Shown: one piece after another, positions 1-5,757 of the stretch
Layout of the letters: each line of letters opens with the position of its first letter
Position numbering within the stretch: the stretch's first letter is position 1
Assembly: GCA_018823385.1 (NCBI GenBank)
Contig: JAHJIK010000088.1
Span: 1 to 7,510, forward strand
Source: Patescibacteria group bacterium
GTDB lineage: Bacteria; Patescibacteriota; Minisyncoccia; Phycocordibacterales; Phycocordibacteraceae
Length of the DNA: 7,510 bases
Direction: 5' to 3'
Made by a program: the position numbers and the translations under genes
The notes under the pieces: generated by a model
Databases searched by the model: none
What the model was told of the DNA's origin: nothing
Seen by the model: only the letters and a program-made list of their open reading frames with translations

Positions 1-253
1 CACCAATATAGGTAAGGATCCATCCATACACAGGTCCAAATAGAAGTGCCGACAGAGGCGTCATGATTGACGTAGGGAAGAATACGATAGCTCTGAGGCT
101 ATAGGCAACCACGTAAATAAGAAATGCCCATGGGCCAACCATCATAAAATACTCCCGCAGATACATAGGGGTCACCTGATGGGTGTAGAGGTAATACGCA
201 GTACAGGCGATAAGGGATACCCAGACAACAAAGAGAACCTTCTTGATGTTCAT
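1..253 (-). CDS. VTT/TVP38 (TMEM64-like) membrane protein, N-terminal part, cut by window edge
   Basis: The 84 visible residues begin MNIKKVLFVVWVSLIAC and continue past the left edge, so the C-terminal half is missing. Three hydrophobic segments are visible (about residues 5-22, 37-57 and 63-84). The stretch containing SLRAIVFFPTSIMTPLSALLFG and then GPVYGW matches the opening of the VTT (formerly SNARE-associated/DedA-like) domain of TVP38/TMEM64 proteins: an arginine and FP turn before a small-residue helix with FGP..G. Members are polytopic inner-membrane proteins; DedA/VTT relatives are linked to lipid scrambling or small-molecule transport, but the substrate here cannot be read. The ATG at 251-253 is chosen because a -10-like TACAGT ends 6 bases upstream and no in-frame alternative fits better. 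It follows the DUF167 gene by 28 bp on the same strand. A second family member lies at 5758-6432. Confidence 0.82.
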   Translation of the reverse strand, partial: MNIKKVLFVVWVSLIACTAYYLYTHQVTPMYLREYFMMVGPWAFLIYVVAYSLRAIVFFPTSIMTPLSALLFGPVYGWILTYIG

Positions 254-259
254 ACCAAT

Positions 260-265
260 ACTGTA
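260..265 (-). promoter_or_regulatory. Putative -10 box for the VTT gene at 253
   Basis: On the minus strand TACAGT is followed by six bases (ATTGGT) and then the ATG at 253-251. The spacing equals that seen upstream of several plus-strand genes and predicts a leaderless or nearly leaderless transcript. The hexamer departs from TATAAT at two positions and no -35 box is evident, so this is a weaker case. Confidence 0.4.
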
Positions 266-281
266 GCCCGAAGGTACAAAA

Positions 282-539
282 TTAGGAATCGATAGAAAAA
301 ACTTTTTGTTTTGATGTATGTCCCGATATGAGGGTTACGTCGCTTTTGGAAATATCGAAGTGATCTGCCAAGAGTTCAATAATAGCCATATTTGCCCTAT
401 TGTCAGTCGGTGGTTCAGTTGTAGACACCTTATATACGGGGAGATCAGGCTGCATAAAGGCAAATGTGAGCGTTGGTTCGGTCACGCGCTCGACGCTATT
501 TTTCTTGGCCTTGGGACGCACTTTCACAAGTATCTTCAT
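282..539 (-). CDS. DUF167 family protein (YggU/UPF0235-like), 85 aa
   Basis: The protein MKILVKVRPKAKKNSVE... shows the DUF167 hallmarks. It has an N-terminal strand with V-R-P-K-A-K-K-N (residues 7-14), then PPTDNRAN (43-50), which corresponds to the family PP-x-D-G-K-A-N signature with the usual glycine replaced by Asn47. A helix and the SGHTSKQKV segment (72-80) follow, matching the family S-G-x-T-S-x-x-K. Length 85 is normal for the family. The family is a small soluble alpha/beta fold of unknown function. The start at 539 is preferred over a frame reaching 608, because the family begins just at this first strand and the longer frame would run into the divergent gene at 593. An ATG two codons upstream (545) is a possible alternative. 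It heads a minus-strand pair with the VTT gene. Confidence 0.85.
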   Translation of the reverse strand: MKILVKVRPKAKKNSVERVTEPTLTFAFMQPDLPVYKVSTTEPPTDNRANMAIIELLADHFDISKSDVTLISGHTSKQKVFSIDS

Positions 540-545
540 ACCCAT

Positions 546-551
546 ACTATG
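546..551 (-). promoter_or_regulatory. Tentative -10 box for the DUF167 gene
   Basis: On the minus strand CATAGT is followed by six bases and the ATG at 539-537. This fits the spacing pattern of the window, but the hexamer is a poor -10 match (4 of 6 to TATAAT). TAGTAT at 549-544 overlaps it and is an alternative with a 4-base gap. Confidence 0.3.
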
Positions 552-579
552 CCATATCGCAGTCTGTTGTTGGAAAAGG

Positions 580-585
580 TATACT
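580..585 (+). promoter_or_regulatory. -10 box (GG-TATACT) for the gene at 593
   Basis: TATACT, preceded by GG, ends 7 bases before the ATG at 593. With the usual 6-8 base distance from -10 to transcription start, the transcript would start at or next to the A of the start codon. No TTGACA-like box is visible about 17 bases upstream and there is no Shine-Dalgarno sequence in the gap. Confidence 0.6.
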
Positions 586-592
586 CTACTGC

Positions 593-835
593 ATGAAAGA
601 AAAAACACTCGTAGAAAAGATTAATGAAGTTGTGCCAGAGAAGTTTAAGTCACTACCAGTATATGAGGCGGTAGAAATTCGTATTATGGTCACCTCGCTC
701 GTTGAAGCACTGACCGCCACTCGTCCTGAGGTGATGGAGAAGTACACTGAGATTAAGAATGTGAAAGATGAAGAAGCAATTGCCGCAATCAAAGCAATGG
801 ATTTCGGATCATTTGAAACACCTACAGCTGAATAG
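593..835 (+). CDS. Unrecognised small acidic protein, 80 aa
   Basis: I do not recognise a family. The protein MKEKTLVEKINEVVPEKFK... is rich in Glu/Lys and Ala, has no membrane segment, no cysteine and no signal peptide, and looks mostly helical with a probable two- or three-helix layout broken at the prolines (residues 15, 22 and 45). It ends in a loose tail (FETPTAE). The start at 593 is preferred because a TATACT box sits 7 bases upstream; a frame extending back to 473 would cross that promoter and the divergent promoter region. The stop is only 4 bases before the pirin ATG, so it is probably the first gene of a three-gene transcription unit with pirin and the GIY-YIG protein. That it is a real gene is supported by the promoter, the spacing and sensible composition, not by homology. 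Confidence 0.72.
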   Translation: MKEKTLVEKINEVVPEKFKSLPVYEAVEIRIMVTSLVEALTATRPEVMEKYTEIKNVKDEEAIAAIKAMDFGSFETPTAE

Positions 836-839
836 CGAT

Positions 840-1523
840 ATGCAGACAGTCATACACCGAGCCGAATCAAGAGGAGGTGGAGACTACGGCTGGCTCAAAA
901 CTCGATACAGCTTTAGCTTTGCTCAGTGGTATGACCCAACCCGAATGGGGTTTGGTGCGTTGCGTGTCATCAACGATGACTACATAGCGCCTAATAACGG
1001 TTTTGATACCCATGCACATGCTGACATGGAGATAATCACGATTGTGATGAGCGGTACCATAACGCACACCGACAGTATGGGTAACATGGGAACGGTATCT
1101 GCAGGGGAGGTACAGGTGATGTCAGCTGGTACAGGCGTTACACACAGTGAAGTGAATGCATCCGAAAAGGATCCTATAACACTCTTCCAGCTATGGATCA
1201 CCCCTCGCGTACAGGGTATTGATCCTGCATATGACCAGCGTGCTTTTGATTTGGAAACAGAGGATGCTGTTGCATTGGTAGGAGGCTCTGGACTCTCAAT
1301 AAATCAAGACGCAGCAATTACTCATGTGAAGCTTCAAAACAATTCGTTCACCTATGAATTGAAAGATCCTTCTCATGGTGCATACGTATTAGTTATCGCT
1401 GGCGATATTGAAATTGCAGGCGATACATTAGAGACGAGAGACGCAATTGGTATCGTCGGAACAGACCAGATTGAACTAAAGGGGACAGGGACCGTGCTTA
1501 TTATCGAAGTACCGATGGTCTAG
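840..1523 (+). CDS. Pirin family protein (YhhW-like bicupin), 227 aa
   Basis: A full-length pirin. The N-terminal cupin carries SFSFAQWYDP (residues 24-33), MGFGALRVINDD (36-47) and the metal-site block FDTHAHADME (55-64). The second half of the site is SAGTGVTHSE (95-104). By alignment with known pirins the iron ligands are His58, His60, His102 and Glu104, and all four are present. The C-terminal domain (about 130-227) is the degenerate second cupin. Bacterial pirins such as YhhW have quercetin 2,3-dioxygenase activity in vitro; physiological roles vary, so only a metal-dependent oxygenase/redox-sensor type role can be suggested. The ATG at 840 matches where family members begin; an in-frame ATG at 768 would add 24 residues overlapping the upstream gene and is rejected. 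No Shine-Dalgarno site is present. It lies 4 bp after the small protein and 1 bp before the GIY-YIG gene, which suggests translational coupling. Confidence 0.93.
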   Translation: MQTVIHRAESRGGGDYGWLKTRYSFSFAQWYDPTRMGFGALRVINDDYIAPNNGFDTHAHADMEIITIVMSGTITHTDSMGNMGTVSAGEVQVMSAGTGVTHSEVNASEKDPITLFQLWITPRVQGIDPAYDQRAFDLETEDAVALVGGSGLSINQDAAITHVKLQNNSFTYELKDPSHGAYVLVIAGDIEIAGDTLETRDAIGIVGTDQIELKGTGTVLIIEVPMV

Positions 1524-1524
1524 T

Positions 1525-1779
1525 ATGCCTCACTGGGTATACATTCTTGAGTGTTCTGATACGAGCTTGTATGCTGGCGCAACGAATAATTTAGAGAAGC
1601 GCTTGCATCAGCATAATCATGAAAAGGGTGGTGCTAAGTATACGAAAGCACGCCGTCCGGTTGTGTTGGTATATTCAGAAGCTCTAGATACGCTTGCAGA
1701 GGCTCGCAGTAGGGAGGCGGCAATCAAACGTATGACACGAGCAGAGAAGCTGGCACTTATCACCAGTGCGACGAAATAG
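1525..1779 (+). CDS. GIY-YIG nuclease superfamily protein (UPF0213/YhbQ-like), 84 aa
   Basis: The protein is essentially one GIY-YIG domain. The first strand carries VYILEC (residues 5-10). The second motif is SLYAGAT (14-20), where YAG replaces the more usual YTG/YIG. NNLEKRLHQHN (21-31) supplies the conserved arginine (Arg26) and nearby histidine. EARSREAAIKRM (59-70) gives the conserved glutamate (Glu64) and lysine of the UPF0213 helix. Tyr6, Tyr16, Arg26 and Glu64 therefore keep the expected catalytic pattern. Length is typical for stand-alone UPF0213 proteins, which resemble the nuclease domain of SLX1. A DNA repair or processing role is inferred, and the substrate is unknown. The ATG overlaps no gene but is only 1 base after the pirin stop and has no Shine-Dalgarno site, so translation probably depends on coupling to pirin. 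Confidence 0.9.
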   Translation: MPHWVYILECSDTSLYAGATNNLEKRLHQHNHEKGGAKYTKARRPVVLVYSEALDTLAEARSREAAIKRMTRAEKLALITSATK

Positions 1780-1784
1780 CCTCG

Positions 1785-1793
1785 TGCTATAAC
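1785..1793 (+). promoter_or_regulatory. Extended -10 (TGC-TATAAC) for the MFS gene
   Basis: TG, one base, then TATAAC (1788-1793) form an extended -10 element lying between the GIY-YIG stop and the MFS ATG at 1803. Nine bases separate it from the ATG, so the predicted leader is zero to three bases. There is no recognisable -35 box or Shine-Dalgarno sequence. Confidence 0.5.
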
Positions 1794-1802
1794 TAATCGG
1801 CT

Positions 1803-3008
1803 ATGAAAAATAAACCTCTACTGGTGCTGTTCTGTACGCTGCTGCTGGATACCATCAGTATCGGCATTTTAATTCCTGTACTCCCGTCTCTATTCACTGA
1901 TCCTTCATCAGCTACGTTTGTGCTGCATGGATACTCAGTGAGCCAGCAATTTTTCATTGCGGGCGCTATCACGGCAATATTTGGGTTTATGCAATTTCTC
2001 GCAGCTCCTATTCTGGGAGAGCTTTCTGACGTGTATGGAAGAAAGAAGCTGCTGACCGTAGGTGTAGCACTACTCGCACTCTCAAACATTGCTTTCGGGT
2101 TTGGTGTACAGATGGCATCTCTCTGGATTCTTTTTGGTAGTCGCATTGTGGCAGGCTTTGCTGGCGCTAACTTTAGTATTGCGCAGGCAAGTATTGCAGA
2201 CATTAGTACGCCAGAGAACAGGGCGAAGAACTTCGGAATCATTGGTGCGGCCTTTGGTATTGGGTTTATTCTAGGACCCCTTCTTGGAGGGTTGGTGGCG
2301 GCTACCTTTAGCTTTGCAGCTGCACCGTTTTGGTTTGCGGGTGCACTTGGTGTGCTCAACGTTATCTTTATCTGGGTCATGTTGCCTGAAACAAGAGTGG
2401 TGTCAGAAAAGGTGAAGGCTCGATTCGATATCTTTAAGGGGTTGAAGAACATTCGAGCGGCCGCAAAGGACAAAGATGCAAGCCCGGTATACGTTACGAG
2501 TTTCTTGTACATGTCAGGCTTTGCCTTCTTTACATCCTTTATCGGGATCCTTCTATCTGTACAGCACGGATACACTGAAGCGGGAGTGGGCATCTTCTTT
2601 GCTGTTGTTGGGGTCTGTATAGCATTTACTCAGCTCGTCATTTTGGGACGCGTTACAAAGAAGTATACGGAGAAGAAGATTCTTCTGTTTGGTTTTCCTA
2701 TCGTCGCGGCAGTTATCTTCCTGTATCCATTCGTACAAGGCAATTTCATCTTGTTCTTGCTGATTCCTGTCATGGCAGTACCGCAAGGATTGGCGTTCGC
2801 TAACATCAGTTCATTGGTGAGCAAGAGTGTGTCACCAGATAAACAAGGAGCAGCCCTCGGTATCAATGGATCTTTGATGGCATTGGCACAGGGAATAGTG
2901 CCGCTTGTTGCCGGTATTGGGACTGGTATTATCGGCCTCGCTTCGCCATTTATTGCAGGCTCTGCTCTTATGGTTGCCGCGTGGTTCGTACTTCGAACTT
3001 CTCGCTAG
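1803..3008 (+). CDS. MFS drug/proton antiporter, TetA-like (DHA1 type), 401 aa
   Basis: A full-length, 12-helix major facilitator superfamily exporter. Helix 1 holds DTISIGILIPVLP (residues 16-28) with the conserved acidic Asp16. The loop between helices 2 and 3 has motif A, GELSDVYGRKK (72-82). Arg114 in helix 4 (GSRIVAG) fits motif B. ADISTPENRAKNFGIIGAA followed by FGIGFILGPLLGG (132-163) is the TetA-type loop plus antiporter motif C. A PET sequence (195-197) precedes the central loop, and a degenerate motif A copy (GRVTKKYTEKK) follows in the second half. These motifs place it with the TetA/TCR group of proton-coupled drug efflux pumps. Tetracycline resistance cannot be claimed, because many TetA-like proteins have other or unknown substrates. 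It is flanked by its own -10 element upstream and the MsrAB promoter directly after its stop, so it may be transcribed alone. Confidence 0.9.
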   Translation: MKNKPLLVLFCTLLLDTISIGILIPVLPSLFTDPSSATFVLHGYSVSQQFFIAGAITAIFGFMQFLAAPILGELSDVYGRKKLLTVGVALLALSNIAFGFGVQMASLWILFGSRIVAGFAGANFSIAQASIADISTPENRAKNFGIIGAAFGIGFILGPLLGGLVAATFSFAAAPFWFAGALGVLNVIFIWVMLPETRVVSEKVKARFDIFKGLKNIRAAAKDKDASPVYVTSFLYMSGFAFFTSFIGILLSVQHGYTEAGVGIFFAVVGVCIAFTQLVILGRVTKKYTEKKILLFGFPIVAAVIFLYPFVQGNFILFLLIPVMAVPQGLAFANISSLVSKSVSPDKQGAALGINGSLMALAQGIVPLVAGIGTGIIGLASPFIAGSALMVAAWFVLRTSR

Positions 3009-3010
3009 GG

Positions 3011-3016
3011 TATACT
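3011..3016 (+). promoter_or_regulatory. -10 box (GG-TATACT) for msrAB
   Basis: TATACT, preceded by GG, begins 3 bases after the MFS stop codon and ends 6 bases before the ATG at 3023. The predicted transcription start coincides with the start codon. The box is confined to the 14-bp gap between the genes, so msrAB can be transcribed independently of the MFS gene despite the tight packing. Confidence 0.6.
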
Positions 3017-3022
3017 GGGTGA

Positions 3023-4162
3023 ATGATGATATTCACCAACAAAAACATGCTGTACGCGCTTATCGGGCTACTTGTTGTGGGCGTACTTATATATGTCGGG
3101 TACGTAGCTCTACAAAAACCAATCCAGAAGGAAGAAGTAGTATTTACCGGCGAGACCAAGACTGCTGTTATGGCAGGCGGGTGTTTCTGGTGCGTTGAGG
3201 CTGACTTTGAAAAGCTGGCGGGAGTGGTTGGTGTTGTTTCGGGATATTCTGGTGGAACCACAGAGAATCCAACCTATCAAAACTATGCTGCCGGCGGACA
3301 TCGCGAAGTGGTTGAAATTACCTACGACCCAACAACCGTGAGTTATGGAGCGCTTGTTGAATATCTCGTAAAGCATAGCGACCCAACCGATGGCGAAGGC
3401 TCATTCTATGATCGCGGTCAGGAATATGCACCAGCTGTGTACTACGAAAATGAAGAAGAGAAGCTCGAGGCTGAAAAGGTACTCCAATCAATCGATGCGA
3501 TGCAGGTATATGAAAAACCACTCGCTGTGAAAGTACTTGAGCGAGAAACGTTCTGGCCAGCAGAGGAGTATCACCAGGATTACTACAAGAAGAGTGCACT
3601 TAAATATGGATACTACCGTACAGCATCTGGTAGGGATGCCTTCGTACAAAAGCACTGGGGAGACAATACAATGCCTACCAAGACAGAAGTATCTGCTTCA
3701 GCCACAGGTTCATCCTGGAGTACGTTCACCAAACCATCTGATGCCGAGCTTAAAGAAATGCTCACTGCGATGCAGTATCGAGTGACACAACAGAATGGCA
3801 CAGAGCAGCCATATCAGAATGAATATCACGACCTTCATGCAGACGGGATATACGTCGATGTGGTTTCAGGTGAACCGCTATACTCATCGAAGGATAAGTA
3901 TGACTCAGGTACTGGGTGGCCCTCATTTACACGCCCACTTGAGCCCGACAATATTGTGCTTGTAGCAGACCGAAGTCTCTTTACGCTACGTACCGAGGTG
4001 CGTTCAAAGCATGGAGACTCTCATCTGGGACACGTCTTCAACGATGGTCCTGCTGATAAGGGTGGTTTACGGTACTGCATGAATTCTGCAGCACTTCGAT
4101 TTATACCAAAAGAAGAATTGGATGAGAAAGGATACGGAGAATACGTTGGGATGTTTGAGTAA
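3023..4162 (+). CDS. msrAB: Membrane-anchored peptide methionine sulfoxide reductase MsrA-MsrB fusion, 379 aa
   Basis: The layout is a short basic N-terminus, one hydrophobic anchor (about residues 9-30), an MsrA domain (about 45-205), a linker and an MsrB domain (about 236-375). MsrA shows AGGCFWCVEA with catalytic Cys54 and a second cysteine at 57, then SGYSGG and the substrate-site GSFYDRGQEY. MsrB shows DSGTGWPSF, GDSHLGHVFNDGP (331-343) and the catalytic RYCMNSAALRF with Cys352. The fusion reduces both S- and R-methionine sulfoxide. The anchor without a cleavage site suggests both domains face outside the cytoplasmic membrane. Only three cysteines exist in the whole protein: the zinc-binding CxxC pairs of many MsrBs are absent, and the usual recycling cysteine before GWPSF is Thr296. 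MsrB must then be regenerated by an external thiol reductant, which is not encoded in this window. The second Met (3026) is an equally possible start. Confidence 0.95.
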   Translation: MMIFTNKNMLYALIGLLVVGVLIYVGYVALQKPIQKEEVVFTGETKTAVMAGGCFWCVEADFEKLAGVVGVVSGYSGGTTENPTYQNYAAGGHREVVEITYDPTTVSYGALVEYLVKHSDPTDGEGSFYDRGQEYAPAVYYENEEEKLEAEKVLQSIDAMQVYEKPLAVKVLERETFWPAEEYHQDYYKKSALKYGYYRTASGRDAFVQKHWGDNTMPTKTEVSASATGSSWSTFTKPSDAELKEMLTAMQYRVTQQNGTEQPYQNEYHDLHADGIYVDVVSGEPLYSSKDKYDSGTGWPSFTRPLEPDNIVLVADRSLFTLRTEVRSKHGDSHLGHVFNDGPADKGGLRYCMNSAALRFIPKEELDEKGYGEYVGMFE

Positions 4163-4201
4163 GGATATTCACTAATAGCTACGAAGCTGCATGAACCTCG
4201 G
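4163..4201. other. Short spacer after msrAB, no terminator seen
   Basis: This stretch lies between the msrAB stop and the promoter of the MgtC-family gene. It contains a small AGCT-ACGA-AGCT inverted repeat (near 4177-4188), but the stem is only four base pairs and there is no following T-run, so I do not call a terminator. Confidence 0.3.
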
Positions 4202-4210
4202 TGGTATACT
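4202..4210 (+). promoter_or_regulatory. Extended -10 (TGG-TATACT) for the MgtC-family gene
   Basis: TGG followed by TATACT (4205-4210) is a full extended -10 element. Eight bases separate it from the ATG at 4219, which predicts transcription starting one or two bases before the codon. The element lies inside the longer open frame that starts with GTG at 4201, which argues that the longer frame is not translated. Confidence 0.62.
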
Positions 4211-4218
4211 CGGGGTAT

Positions 4219-4650
4219 ATGTTGCTATCCATTCTTGGTCCACTCGAAATACAGTTTCTGTTCGGACTATTCTTGAGCGTTGGTCTGGGGTATATCATTG
4301 GCGCTGAACGGGAGTCGAGAGGGAAAGATGCCGGAATTAGCACCCACATATTAGTAATCAGTGGAGCAATGCTCTTCACGTTACTTTCGGTTGGGGACGG
4401 GACAAACTACGACACTCGCATCGCAGCCCAGATCGTGTCAGGAATCGGTTTCCTTGGCGCTGGTCTCATCCTAAAAGAGGGAAGCACTATTAAAAACCTC
4501 ACCACGGCTGCAAGTATTTGGTGTGCGGGAGCTCTTGGTATGACTATCGGATTTGGCTTCTATGTGGTGGCGCTATTCGCAGGAATTCTCTTCATGTTGG
4601 TACCTCGAATACCCCACATTCGTGACAAGAATCAAGAGGCAGACTCTTAA
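4219..4650 (+). CDS. MgtC/SapB family membrane protein, short form, 143 aa
   Basis: The family motifs are in order. GYIIGAERESRGK (residues 24-36) matches the G-x-x-x-G-x-E-R signature. GISTHILVISGA (39-50) corresponds to the usual G-I-R-T-H, with Ser at the arginine position. RIAAQIVSGIGFLGAGLI (67-84) is the most conserved block. LTTAASIWCAGALGM (94-108) is the last signature. Four or five membrane helices are expected. It ends right after the last helix with a short charged tail (IRDKNQEADS), so the C-terminal cytoplasmic ACT-like domain of Salmonella MgtC is absent, as in many SapB-type members. The role outside pathogens is unclear; links to magnesium limitation and ATP-synthase control come from Salmonella and should not be assumed here. 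The start is set at ATG 4219 rather than GTG 4201, because the promoter lies between them. A CGGGG run near the ATG is not a convincing ribosome site. Confidence 0.9.
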   Translation: MLLSILGPLEIQFLFGLFLSVGLGYIIGAERESRGKDAGISTHILVISGAMLFTLLSVGDGTNYDTRIAAQIVSGIGFLGAGLILKEGSTIKNLTTAASIWCAGALGMTIGFGFYVVALFAGILFMLVPRIPHIRDKNQEADS

Positions 4651-4669
4651 TGAGAGCTTCAGGGTTTAC

Positions 4670-4678
4670 TGGTATGAT
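4670..4678 (+). promoter_or_regulatory. Extended -10 (TGG-TATGAT) for the gene at 4689
   Basis: TGG followed by TATGAT (4673-4678) lies in the 38-bp gap after the MgtC-family gene. Ten bases separate it from the ATG at 4689, so the leader would be about two to four bases. No Shine-Dalgarno sequence is present. Confidence 0.5.
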
Positions 4679-4688
4679 GTAAGTACCT

Positions 4689-5321
4689 ATGAAAACATCA
4701 CATAAACGTCTTCTGTTAGTTCTGGCTGGCCTTATTATTGTCGCAATTGCCGGGTACGCCATTTGGACAGCAATGCCTCATGAGCGTGAGGCACGGCCAT
4801 CGATATATCGTAACGCTGACTACAACTATGTTCTTGTGTACCCATCCAACTACGATCTTCTTGAGCGTGGTCGATCAAATGTTGTAATTGGTCACCGAAC
4901 AGATAAAGGCATGAGTGCCATTGTTGAGGCAACCGGGATACAAGTTCGAGACGGAGAACAGTTTGCCAGTTACGATGATTTCCTTATGCGTAAGAGTCGT
5001 GAATTCTGTGGTGCAGATCTTCCAACGATCACACAAGTGTGTACGGAAGTTGTGTCACAGGAAGTTTATATTTCCGATACGAATGTCGAAGGAGTGACGT
5101 ACTATCTGACCGAGCTAACTACAAACCTATCGACAGGGGAAGTGACGACGGGACGTGCTGGTCCATTTTACGCATATGATTTATCTGCAATTAATGCAGG
5201 AACTCAGTATGCAGCCGTAGTAATACGGCCAGCACCTGGTGTAGCGCCTGCGGATGTTGATTCTGACCTAATAAAGGAGGTTGCCCGGCAGATCACGCTA
5301 CTAGCCCCTACATCCCGTTAA
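4689..5321 (+). CDS. Unrecognised membrane-anchored extracytoplasmic protein, 210 aa
   Basis: I cannot assign a family. A basic N-terminus (MKTSHKR) leads into one hydrophobic helix (about residues 8-28) with no clear lipobox or signal-peptidase site, so it is probably a type II anchored protein with about 180 residues outside. The body opens with NADYNYVLVYPSNYDLLE (42-59), which resembles the 'YxxxYPxxW' opening strand of PsbP-like and other small secreted beta-sandwich proteins; this is a weak resemblance only. Cys107 and Cys118 are the only cysteines and are 11 residues apart, which would suit a disulfide outside the cell. The C-terminal region alternates strands with a helix near 190-203. 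It sits alone between its own promoter and that of the EamA gene. The coding frame is complete and the composition is like its neighbours. Confidence 0.8.
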   Translation: MKTSHKRLLLVLAGLIIVAIAGYAIWTAMPHEREARPSIYRNADYNYVLVYPSNYDLLERGRSNVVIGHRTDKGMSAIVEATGIQVRDGEQFASYDDFLMRKSREFCGADLPTITQVCTEVVSQEVYISDTNVEGVTYYLTELTTNLSTGEVTTGRAGPFYAYDLSAINAGTQYAAVVIRPAPGVAPADVDSDLIKEVARQITLLAPTSR

Positions 5322-5330
5322 GAAGCACGG

Positions 5331-5336
5331 TATACT
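5331..5336 (+). promoter_or_regulatory. -10 box (GG-TATACT) for the EamA-VTT pair
   Basis: TATACT, preceded by GG, lies in the 21-bp gap after the previous gene and ends 6 bases before the ATG at 5343. The predicted transcription start falls on the start codon. It would drive both the EamA gene and the VTT gene, which are one base apart. Confidence 0.6.
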
Positions 5337-5342
5337 GCACAT

Positions 5343-5756
5343 ATGGGATGGATACCATTAGCAGTAATCGGAGCCGGGTTTGCAGCTCTCGTTGCCATAT
5401 TCGGGAAGATTGGTTTACAGGGAATTGATACCACAACAGCAACCACTGTTCGTGCAGTCATAATGGCAGCGTTCCTGCTAGTGGTTGCATTCATGCTGGG
5501 TAAGCTTCATATCGCTGATCTTCCACACGGAAAACCTCTCCTGTTCATCGCGCTCTCTGGAGTGGCTGGAGCACTCTCATGGCTCGCTATGTTTGCAGCC
5601 TTAAAGGTTGGCCCTGCTCCCGGTGTCGCTGCACTTGATAGATTGTCAGTTGTGTTTGTGCTCGTATTCTCAATATTATTCCTAGGTACGCAGTTCTCAT
5701 GGAAGGCTGTCGCAGGCGCAGGTCTCATGTTTGCTGGTGCTCTTCTACTTATCTAA
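5343..5756 (+). CDS. Half-size EamA-domain DMT transporter, 137 aa
   Basis: This is a single EamA domain with about five hydrophobic segments (roughly residues 4-22, 33-53, 66-86, 95-115 and 119-137). Recognisable family features are TTVRAVIMAAF (34-44), the GALSWLAMFAALKVGPAPGVAALDRLS region (76-102) and a last helix ending in GAGLMFAGALLL. In close relatives the helix ending at residue 115 is normally followed by L-G-E; here it reads FLGTQFSWK, so the conserved glutamate is replaced. Most EamA transporters have two such domains; half-size ones are thought to work as dimers. The family exports metabolites or drugs, and the substrate here is unknown. It is the first gene of a pair: its stop is separated by one base from the ATG of the VTT protein, so the two are probably co-translated. 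Confidence 0.87.
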   Translation: MGWIPLAVIGAGFAALVAIFGKIGLQGIDTTTATTVRAVIMAAFLLVVAFMLGKLHIADLPHGKPLLFIALSGVAGALSWLAMFAALKVGPAPGVAALDRLSVVFVLVFSILFLGTQFSWKAVAGAGLMFAGALLLI

Positions 5757-5757
5757 T

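Noticed and set aside
473..592. N-terminal extension of the 80-residue protein
   Set aside because: It would cross the TATACT promoter and overlap the DUF167 gene on the other strand; the extra residues look non-coding.
540..608. N-terminal extension of the DUF167 protein
   Set aside because: The 23 extra residues precede the family's first strand and would overlap the divergent gene and its promoter.
768..839. Earlier in-frame ATG for pirin
   Set aside because: It overlaps the upstream gene by 68 bases and adds residues not found in pirins, which begin near position 840.
1793..2593. Long open frame on the minus strand (266 codons)
   Set aside because: It is antisense to the well-supported MFS gene, low in complexity (rich in Ala, Pro, Ser) and matches no family; it is a shadow of the MFS codon pattern.
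3879..3884. TATACT inside the MsrB region
   Set aside because: No start codon follows within 10 bases in a plausible gene; treated as coding sequence.
4177..4188. AGCT-ACGA-AGCT inverted repeat after msrAB
   Set aside because: A four-base-pair stem with no T-run is too weak for a terminator and too short for a convincing operator.
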